Source of the DNA: Candidatus Kuenenia stuttgartensis
GTDB lineage: Bacteria > Planctomycetota > Planctomycetia > Planctomycetales > Planctomycetaceae
Assembly (NCBI GenBank): GCA_945861865.1
Contig: CAMAWN010000053.1
Span: 1 to 32,008 of the forward strand
Reading direction: 5' to 3'
DNA length: 32,008 nucleotides
A program made the position numbers and the translations under genes. Below, piece by piece: positions 1 to 5,955 of the stretch (position 1 is the stretch's first letter; each line of letters opens with the position of its first letter). The notes under the pieces were generated by a model that was given only the letters and a program-made list of their open reading frames with translations, was not told the DNA's origin and searched no databases.

Positions 1-2
1 CG

Positions 3-1166
3 TTGCTCGGACGGCTGAAGGAGATTCAGACGGCGTTCGCGGCCGTGGACCCGGTGATTTGTTACTCGGTCAAGGCGAACTCGAATCTCAGCATCCTCAA
101 GCTGATGCACGACGCCGGCAGCAGCTTTGACGTCGTCTCCGGCGGCGAGCTGTATCGCGTCAAGAAGGCCGGAGCCGACACCACGAAAGTCGTCTTCGCC
201 GGAGTCGGCAAGACCGACGACGAGATCCGCCAGGCCCTCGAAGAACGCATCCTGATGTTCGACGTCGAGAGCGAAGCCGAGCTGGATGCTATCGCGGCGA
301 TCGCGCAGCAGATGGGAGTCGTCGCGCCGGTTGCCTTGCGGCTCAACCCGGACATCGACGGCAAGACGCACGCCAAGACCACGACCGGCAAGAAGGGGAA
401 CAAGTTCGGCATGGACATCGAACGGGCCGACGAACTCGCCGCGAAGACGCTGCGAACTCCCGGCTTGGCGATGAAGGGCATCCACATGCACATCGGCTCG
501 CCGATCCTCACGACCGATCCGTATGCCCAGGCGGTCAAGAAAGCGATCGATGTCGTTCGCAGCTACCGAGCGGCCGGTCACGACATCAACTGGATGAACC
601 TCGGCGGCGGCTTCGGCATCAGCTACCGCCAGAACGAAGGGCCGCCTGCTCAAGCATATGCCGACGTGATCGTCCCCGGCGTGAAGGAAGCCGATTGCCG
701 ACTGGCTCTCGAACCGGGCCGCTTCATCGTCGGCAACTCCGGCGTGCTGGTCAGCAAGGTGATCTACACGAAGCGCGAAGGGGGCAAGTTGTTCGTGATT
801 CAAGACGGCGCGATGAACGATCTCGTGCGTCCTGCGATGTACGACTCGTTCCACCGCGTCTGGCCGGTCAATCCGCGAGTTGCCATGCCCGACAACGTCG
901 AAGGTGAAATCGCTGGCTGCGAGAAGTCTGACGTTGTCGGCCCGATCTGCGAGTCGGGCGATTACTTCGCCAAGGACCGCTATCTCCCGCCGATGAATCG
1001 CGGCGAACTGCTTTGCACGTTCAGCGCCGGAGCCTACGGCACGGCGATGAGCAGCAATTACAACTCGCGCCCGCGAGCAGTCGAACTACTCATCGACGGC
1101 GACCAAGTCCAAGTCATCCGTCGCCGAGAGACCTACGAAGACCTCGTCACTGCGGAGTTGGTGTGA
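3..1166 (+). CDS. lysA: Diaminopimelate decarboxylase, 5' end missing
   Basis: This is a PLP-dependent group IV decarboxylase that makes L-lysine from meso-diaminopimelate, the last step of lysine synthesis, in the cytoplasm. The gene enters from the left edge, so the natural start lies outside the window and 387 residues are visible against about 420 in the family. Visible marks, numbered from the first visible codon, are the PLP-lysine motif CYSVKANSN (Lys24), HMHIGSPI (about 161-168), the glycine loop GGGFGI (201-206), the phosphate-binding EPGR (237-240), the catalytic CESGD (Cys316) and the C-terminal [15 protein letters not shown]. The CESGD and [15 protein letters not shown] motifs favour LysA over ornithine or arginine decarboxylases. 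rdgB begins 3 bases after its stop, so the two are probably co-transcribed. The family assignment is firm; only the N-terminus is unknown. Confidence 0.95.
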   Translation: MLGRLKEIQTAFAAVDPVICYSVKANSNLSILKLMHDAGSSFDVVSGGELYRVKKAGADTTKVVFAGVGKTDDEIRQALEERILMFDVESEAELDAIAAIAQQMGVVAPVALRLNPDIDGKTHAKTTTGKKGNKFGMDIERADELAAKTLRTPGLAMKGIHMHIGSPILTTDPYAQAVKKAIDVVRSYRAAGHDINWMNLGGGFGISYRQNEGPPAQAYADVIVPGVKEADCRLALEPGRFIVGNSGVLVSKVIYTKREGGKLFVIQDGAMNDLVRPAMYDSFHRVWPVNPRVAMPDNVEGEIAGCEKSDVVGPICESGDYFAKDRYLPPMNRGELLCTFSAGAYGTAMSSNYNSRPRAVELLIDGDQVQVIRRRETYEDLVTAELV

Positions 1167-1169
1167 GCC

Positions 1170-1775
1170 ATGACGAAGCCGAGTTTGGTGGTCGCCAGCC
1201 GCAACGCGAAGAAGCGGCGCGAGATTGAAGAGTTGCTTGCACCGCATCACATCGAAGTGCTGAGTGTCACTGATTTTCCCGATGTGCCGGAAGTCGTCGA
1301 AGACGGCGAGACCTTCGCCGCCAACGCCGCGAAGAAGGCGACACAGACCGCTCGGCATTTGAACTGTTGGGTGCTCGGCGAGGACAGCGGGCTGATGGTC
1401 GATGCCTTGAATGGTGCGCCGGGAGTTTATTCGGCTCGATTTAGTGGCGAAGGTGCAACGGACGAGAGGAACAACGCGAAGCTCATCGACGAGCTTGCCG
1501 ACGTCCCGGATGAACGCCGCAGTGCGCAGTATCTCAGCCACGCGGCGATCTCTGATCCGACCGGCACGATTCGGCTGACTGTCGAGGCGACTTGCCGAGG
1601 CCGGATCATTCGCGAGCTGCGCGGCTCGAACGGATTCGGCTACGACCCGTACTTTTTGATTCCGGAATATCACCTCACGTTCGGTGAACTCAGTTCGACG
1701 GTGAAGCAGCATCTCAGCCACCGTGCTCGTGCGTTTGAGCGATTGGTCGTTCCGCTGATTCAGTTGCTGAAGTAG
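1170..1775 (+). CDS. rdgB: XTP/dITP diphosphatase (RdgB/HAM1 family)
   Basis: This house-cleaning pyrophosphatase hydrolyses non-canonical purine nucleotides (dITP, XTP) to monophosphates and so keeps deaminated bases out of DNA and RNA. The 201-residue length is normal for the family. The substrate-binding N-terminus ASRNAKK is at 9-15, the catalytic GEDSGL at 70-75 (Asp72 as the expected base), then APGVYSARFSGE, and near the C-terminus GFGYDPYF and SHRARAF, which contact base and phosphate. ATG at 1170 follows the lysA stop by 3 bases, which indicates an operon and probably translational coupling. Its TAG stop at 1773-1775 lies inside an arm of an inverted repeat shared with the convergent gene (see repeat 1771-1854). 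Confidence 0.95.
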   Translation: MTKPSLVVASRNAKKRREIEELLAPHHIEVLSVTDFPDVPEVVEDGETFAANAAKKATQTARHLNCWVLGEDSGLMVDALNGAPGVYSARFSGEGATDERNNAKLIDELADVPDERRSAQYLSHAAISDPTGTIRLTVEATCRGRIIRELRGSNGFGYDPYFLIPEYHLTFGELSSTVKQHLSHRARAFERLVVPLIQLLK

Positions 1776-1854
1776 GTCAGCCTTCCCAGGCGGATTCGAT
1801 GTGGATTCGACGCTGTGTGAAGTGTTCCGGTCAGGCTCGGAAGCCTGACCTACT
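1771..1854. repeat. Inverted repeat carrying both convergent stop codons
   Basis: Two 16-base arms, 1771-1786 (AGTAGGTCAGCCTTCC) and 1839-1854, match as reverse complements at 15 of 16 positions. The right arm also belongs to a tight hairpin at 1829-1850, with a perfect 9-bp stem (GGTCAGGCT / AGCCTGACC) around a 4-base loop. The TAG of rdgB (1773-1775) and the TAG of the minus-strand regulator (1850-1852 read in reverse) occupy the same position in the repeated unit. The hairpin lies between convergent genes and could act as a two-way terminator, though no T-tract is present. Confidence 0.8.
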
Positions 1855-3253
1855 CGTCACCGATCTCCAGCGATTCCATGCGGCGATACAGCACCGGCCG
1901 AGGAATGCCGAGAATCTTCGCGGCCAGTGTTTTGTTTCGCTTGGCTTTGATGAGCGCACGACGAATGAGGTCGCGTTCAATGGTGGCAAGATGTTCGTCC
2001 AACGGTGGAATCGGCGGTTCGTCGAGCGAGCGTTGCGGCGGTCCGACCGATTGAGCTTCCAGGCCCGCGCGGAAACGCAGTGGTAGGTCTGACACACCGA
2101 TCACCGGCGCGGCGCAGTTCTGGCGAGCTTCCTGTACGACGAGAGCCAGTTCATCGAGATTGCCCGGCCAAGCGTACTCACGCAGTTGCGGCCAGACCGG
2201 ATCGGAGAAACCTCCAATTTGTCGGTCCGCATTGCGATTCTGTGATTCGAGGAACGCTTGAGCCAACGGAATCAAATCGTTGCCGCGTTCTCGCAACGAG
2301 GGAACCTCGATGGTCAGCGTTGTGAGCAGGAAGAAAAACGCCGGGATCAATCGTTCGTCATCGACGGCGGCTGGAAGCTGTTCCGTGCTCGACGACATCA
2401 AGCGCGGCAACGGCATGCGCCGTGAGACGCTCGAATTCTCGGCCCCGTACTCCGTCAGCACTCGTTCCTGCAGGTCGCGCGGCAAGGCGTCCACGTCGGT
2501 CAGGAATAATGTTCGCGGCAACAACGCTCCGACGGCGACGTCTTCGGCCTCGGGATGCAGCAGTCGCTTCAGGGTTTGCAAAAGCGAGAGCGGTGACTGG
2601 CGGCAGTCGAGCGGCACGAACGAGCCGGCGTGTGCTTCGTCTGCCTGGTGAATGGCCCGTGCGAGATGCTCTTTGCCGGTGCCTCGCGGCCCGACGAAGT
2701 GAACCGGCACAGTCGTTCCGCGCGCGATGCTGACTTGCTCGAGCACTCGTCGCATCGCTGGACTACGGGCGATCACCGTTTTCAAGCCGTAACGCTGTCG
2801 CAGTGACCAGCGCAATGTTGAAAGTTCCGCGTGATATCGCAACGCGAGTGACATCGACTGCGTCGGTGGCAGAGTCGGCAACGGCGAGACGATCCCCAAG
2901 ACGCTTGTGATGCGGTCATCACCTTCGCGGATCGGAATGAACCGAATGAGCTTTCCAATCGCCGGGCCAGATTTGCTGGGCATGTAGACCGGCACATCCA
3001 GTTCCTTTCCCGCCAAACTTTCGGGAGGAGGACACAAGGCCGTCGCCAGTTCACGAATCGATCGTGGATCCGCATCCGACGCGAACTCGACCATCTCGCC
3101 GACAATTTCGTCAGCAGTCCAGCCGGTCAGTTGCTCGCAACCGGCGTTGAAGTACAACATGCGGCGCGACGCCGAAACCAAGAATACGGGCGTCGCCGCC
3201 GATTTCAGCCACGATTCCAGCCGAGTCTTTTTCTTGCCGGTGCGTTCACGCAT
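1850..3253 (-). CDS. PAS-AAA+-Fis regulator, atypical sigma-54 activator family
   Basis: The protein is related to NtrC-type activators of sigma-54 RNA polymerase. From the ATG at 3253 it has 467 residues: a PAS-like sensor domain (about 15-120), an AAA+ domain with Walker A GPRGTGKE (188-195), and a C-terminal Fis-type helix-turn-helix (about 427-463, with NKTLAAKILGIPRPVLYRRM). ATG 3253 is preferred to an in-frame TTG at 3283 because AGGA lies 6 bases upstream of it. Several key parts are altered. No GAFTGA loop follows the first strand-helix unit, the Walker B region reads TLFLTDVDALP where the family has TLFLDE, and the sensor II site WPGNVREL is WPGNLDEL. It probably still binds DNA, but opening of sigma-54 promoters by the usual contact is doubtful. 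It is transcribed divergently from the 3474 gene. Confidence 0.85.
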   Translation of the reverse strand: MRERTGKKKTRLESWLKSAATPVFLVSASRRMLYFNAGCEQLTGWTADEIVGEMVEFASDADPRSIRELATALCPPPESLAGKELDVPVYMPSKSGPAIGKLIRFIPIREGDDRITSVLGIVSPLPTLPPTQSMSLALRYHAELSTLRWSLRQRYGLKTVIARSPAMRRVLEQVSIARGTTVPVHFVGPRGTGKEHLARAIHQADEAHAGSFVPLDCRQSPLSLLQTLKRLLHPEAEDVAVGALLPRTLFLTDVDALPRDLQERVLTEYGAENSSVSRRMPLPRLMSSSTEQLPAAVDDERLIPAFFFLLTTLTIEVPSLRERGNDLIPLAQAFLESQNRNADRQIGGFSDPVWPQLREYAWPGNLDELALVVQEARQNCAAPVIGVSDLPLRFRAGLEAQSVGPPQRSLDEPPIPPLDEHLATIERDLIRRALIKAKRNKTLAAKILGIPRPVLYRRMESLEIGDE

Positions 3254-3289
3254 CGGGAGTCCTATCGAGTTCACGAACCTCAACCCGCT

Positions 3290-3368
3290 GGGAGGGCGAG
3301 GCTCCCGCCGAGCCAGGACGTCAATTAGACGATCAATGCTTCCGGCTCAGCGGGAGCTTCGCCCTCCC
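3290..3368. repeat. Inverted repeat in divergent promoter region
   Basis: Two 25-base arms, 3290-3314 (beginning GGGAGGGCGAGGCTCCCGCC) and 3344-3368, match as reverse complements at 23 of 25 positions across a 29-base spacer. Each arm contains its own smaller GGGAG...CTCCC palindrome. The element fills much of the 220 bases between the regulator (minus) and the 3474 gene (plus), so promoters of both must work around it. It looks like a member of a dispersed palindromic repeat family rather than a dedicated operator. Confidence 0.7.
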
Positions 3369-3473
3369 GCCATGCTCGCTGAGTGAAGTAGCATAGCGAT
3401 CAGTCACGAAATCACTCGCACGGACGAGGCGACGGGATAGAATTTCGCCGTCCATTCTTGACCGGAGGCTGTC

Positions 3474-4538
3474 ATGCCGGAATTTGATCGTTGGGTGCAG
3501 CGCTATGTGCGTCGGATCAGCGTCGGCGAATTCTTGCGTGACGCGGCCGAGTGGCTGGCGGGATTCTGTTTCGTGTTCGGAATCGCGGTGTTGGCGGTGA
3601 AACTGCGTTGGCCGAATCTCTGGCCGCATGTTTTGTGGTTGGTGGTTGCGAGCGTTCCTGTGACCGGCGTGGCATGGTGGCTGTCTCGGCGTCGGCGCTT
3701 GAGCCGGCAAGATGCGGTCGCGATGCTCGATCAAAAGTTAGCGGCGGGTGGATTGCTGATGACTTTAAGCGAGTTGCCCGGCGCGGCATGGAAGACGCGA
3801 TTGCCGCAGCTCGAATCTCTTTGGCGGCGAGCGTTGCCGACGTTGCGCCCCGTCCGATTTGCGAGAGTGCTGATTCTGCCGATCGCTTTCGCGGTGGCCG
3901 CGTGCCTTGTGCCGCTGCGGGATATTCACGAACCGGTTGTGGAAGGTGCGATTGCTCAGCAGACGATGCAGCGGCTCGAAGAATTCATGCAGCAGCTTGA
4001 AGAGGCCGAGGTCATCAAACCGGAAGAGAAGGAGAGCGAGCAACTCAAAGAGGAGATGCAGAAGCTGGCCGACGAGACAAAAGAGCGTCCATTGACTCAC
4101 GAGAAGTGGGAGACGGTCGATGCGCTGCAAGAGCGGCTGAAGGCGAAGCTCGAACACCAGTCGAATCTGATGTCACAAGCGGCGGACTCGCTGGCCGCTC
4201 TGAGCGAGGCGCTGAATCAACTCGGGCAGTCGGGCGAAACAAAACTTTCGGACGAGCAGTTGCAGCAGCTCGAAAAGGAAGTTGCGAAAGCGATGCAGGA
4301 GCTGGCGAAGAGCGGTTCGCTCGGAAAGCTGTCCCCCGCGTTGCAAGCCAAGCTTGGTGAGATGGCCAAATCCGGACAGTTCAAACTGCCGCAAGACGCT
4401 GCCGAGCGAGAAGCTCTGGCGGAAGAGTTGCAAAAGTTTCTCAACAAGGAATCGCTGAAGCTCGCCGAGTTGCGGGCCAAATGCGAGAAGTGCAACAACC
4501 CCGACTGCGAAGAATGCAAGAAGCCGGGCGGCACCTGA
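3474..4538 (+). CDS. Coiled-coil membrane protein of MoxR cluster, cut by in-frame TGA
   Basis: This 354-residue protein belongs to no enzyme family I recognise. It has two hydrophobic helices near the N-terminus (about 25-43 and 48-70) and a third at about 131-150. These are followed by a long Glu/Lys/Gln-rich coiled-coil domain (about 160-335) that should lie outside the cytoplasm. It ends in a CX2CX4CX2C cluster (Cys337, 340, 345, 348), a possible metal-binding knuckle, and then TGA at 4536-4538. The same frame stays open for another 115 codons to 4883, so this is probably the N-terminal 75% of a longer protein. ATG 3474 is preceded by GGAGG (3464-3468). The next intact gene is moxR, which suggests that this protein is a partner or substrate of the MoxR chaperone system at the envelope. 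Confidence 0.75.
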   Translation: MPEFDRWVQRYVRRISVGEFLRDAAEWLAGFCFVFGIAVLAVKLRWPNLWPHVLWLVVASVPVTGVAWWLSRRRRLSRQDAVAMLDQKLAAGGLLMTLSELPGAAWKTRLPQLESLWRRALPTLRPVRFARVLILPIAFAVAACLVPLRDIHEPVVEGAIAQQTMQRLEEFMQQLEEAEVIKPEEKESEQLKEEMQKLADETKERPLTHEKWETVDALQERLKAKLEHQSNLMSQAADSLAALSEALNQLGQSGETKLSDEQLQQLEKEVAKAMQELAKSGSLGKLSPALQAKLGEMAKSGQFKLPQDAAEREALAEELQKFLNKESLKLAELRAKCEKCNNPDCEECKKPGGT

Positions 4539-4570
4539 CTGAGCTCCGGCAAGTATCTCGGTCGAGATGC
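4536..4570 (+). promoter_or_regulatory. In-frame TGA followed by short hairpin
   Basis: TGA at 4536-4538 interrupts an otherwise open frame running from 3474 to 4883. Twenty-one bases after the TGA lies the four-base loop GGTC (4560-4563), closed by ATCTC/GAGAT and extended by a T-G and a G-C pair (4553-4559 with 4564-4570). The simplest readings are a nonsense mutation or a sequencing error, with a chance hairpin. A recoding signal is possible but unproven. Confidence 0.35.
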
Positions 4571-4601
4571 AAAACTGCACAATCGAGCAGGAAAAGGCGG
4601 A

Positions 4602-4883
4602 GTGAACGAAGGCCCCGGTCACGCCGACCTCGAATTTGGCGACATGTCGAGCTCGCAGGGAACGAAGTTCAAGGAGACGATTCTTCCGCCGGGATATCTC
4701 GACAAACCGCGCGATGAAGTTTTGTCGGTCACTGCGGCCACTCCGGAGGTCAAGCCGGCGGAGGCTGCTCCGCGAAATGCGGCTCGGCCAAACGAAGCGG
4801 TCTCTGGCAACGAAGCCTGGAATCGCAACGTCCGTCCGCGACATCGCAACGCGGTGAAGAGTTATTTTTCAGAGAAGAAGTAG
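4602..4883 (+). CDS. In-frame C-terminal continuation of the 3474 protein
   Basis: This segment is in the same frame as the 3474 gene, and there is no stop from 4539 to its TAG at 4881-4883. If it starts independently, the first candidate is GTG at 4602, with AGGCGGA immediately upstream but almost no spacing. That gives 93 residues with no membrane segment, a Pro/Ala-rich middle and a basic end (RPRHRNAVKSYF). A Gly-rich stretch before it (GKGGVNEGPGH), a FKETILPPGY motif and the basic tail fit my recollection of the C-terminal region of the same planctomycete membrane family; this recollection is not verified. I therefore read it as the separated tail of the upstream protein, not as an independent gene. 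Confidence 0.55.
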   Translation: MNEGPGHADLEFGDMSSSQGTKFKETILPPGYLDKPRDEVLSVTAATPEVKPAEAAPRNAARPNEAVSGNEAWNRNVRPRHRNAVKSYFSEKK

Positions 4884-4920
4884 CATCTCGATTTCGACAA
4901 CCGGAAAGCCCAACTTGCCA

Positions 4921-5955
4921 ATGGACGCACCTGCCAAAGACCCGCTCCTGACGCCGTCCGAAGTGGCTGAAGCTCAGCAATTGCTGCAACGGCTGATCGA
5001 CGGACTTGGTTCTGCGATCTTGGGACAACCGGAGTTGATCGAGCAGGTCGTCATCTGCCTGTTGGCTCGCGGGCACATCCTGCTGGAAGGCCTGCCGGGG
5101 CTGGGCAAGACCGAGTTAGTCAAATCGTTGTCAGCATTGCTGGGGCTGACTTCGCGGCGCGTGCAGTTCACTCCCGATTTGTTGCCCAGCGACATCATCG
5201 GATCGCCGATCCTCGAAGAGCAAAATGGCAAACGGAAACTGGTGTTTCATCTCGGCCCGATCTTTGCCAACCTCGTGCTGGCCGATGAAATCAACCGTGC
5301 GACTCCGAAGACGCAGTCCGCTCTCCTCGAAGCGATGCAGGAGCACCGCGTGACGGTGCTCGGCGAAACGCATCCGTTGCCGCAGCCGTTCTTCGTGCTC
5401 GCGACGCAAAACCCGATTGAATTGGAAGGGACATATCCGCTGCCGGAGGCTCAAGTCGATCGTTTCACATTCAAAATCAACGTGCATGGCGTCAGCAGCG
5501 AGACGTTGCAGCAGATCATCAGCACGCGGAAACGGGGTCAGCCTCCCGCATTGTCGGAGGTCATGTCGGCCGTCGAACTTTCTCGGTTGTTCGATTTGAC
5601 CGACCGGGTTCATCTTCCCGAAGCGGTCTCGAATTACATCGCGCGGCTGGTCACAGCGACGCATCCGCAACGGCAGGACTCGCCCGACGAGGTCAAGAAG
5701 TTCGTGAAGTACGGAGCGTCGCCGCGTGCGGCGATCGCACTGGCAAACACCAGTCGCGCAGCCGCGCTCCTGGCCGGGAAGCCGAACGTGGGATTTCATG
5801 AAGTCCAAAAGGTGGCTCCACGCGTGCTCGGACACCGGCTGATCCTGGACTATTCCGCTCGTCTTGAAGGTTGGACGCCTCTCAAGATGGTCGAGCTACT
5901 GACCAGTCGAGTCGCCGAAGTGGCTCATCAGTTTCCTGCGGATGTGCGAGCATGA
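4921..5955 (+). CDS. MoxR family AAA+ ATPase
   Basis: This is a chaperone-like AAA+ ATPase of the MoxR branch, a group that works with membrane and von Willebrand-factor-type proteins to mature enzymes or envelope complexes. It has 344 residues, standard for the family. Walker A is GLPGLGKT (57-64), Walker B LADEIN (120-125), sensor 1 ATQNP (161-165), the QVDRF segment 178-182, and sensor 2 GASPRA (264-269). ATG 4921 is chosen over an in-frame TTG at 4915 because all recognisable sequence follows it; the ribosome-binding site is weak. It lies between the coiled-coil membrane protein and the large membrane protein at 5952, whose start overlaps its stop as ATGA. The DUF58 protein that usually follows MoxR is absent here. 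Confidence 0.93.
   Translation: MDAPAKDPLLTPSEVAEAQQLLQRLIDGLGSAILGQPELIEQVVICLLARGHILLEGLPGLGKTELVKSLSALLGLTSRRVQFTPDLLPSDIIGSPILEEQNGKRKLVFHLGPIFANLVLADEINRATPKTQSALLEAMQEHRVTVLGETHPLPQPFFVLATQNPIELEGTYPLPEAQVDRFTFKINVHGVSSETLQQIISTRKRGQPPALSEVMSAVELSRLFDLTDRVHLPEAVSNYIARLVTATHPQRQDSPDEVKKFVKYGASPRAAIALANTSRAAALLAGKPNVGFHEVQKVAPRVLGHRLILDYSARLEGWTPLKMVELLTSRVAEVAHQFPADVRA

Noticed and set aside
1799-2086. Plus-strand frame of 95 codons after rdgB
   Set aside because: It is antisense to the Fis domain of the regulator and begins in the intergenic repeat.
4536-4538. Selenocysteine as a firm call for the in-frame TGA
   Set aside because: No sel gene is in the window, the hairpin is short, and the SelW-like protein in the same window uses cysteine. 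Mutation or read error is more likely.
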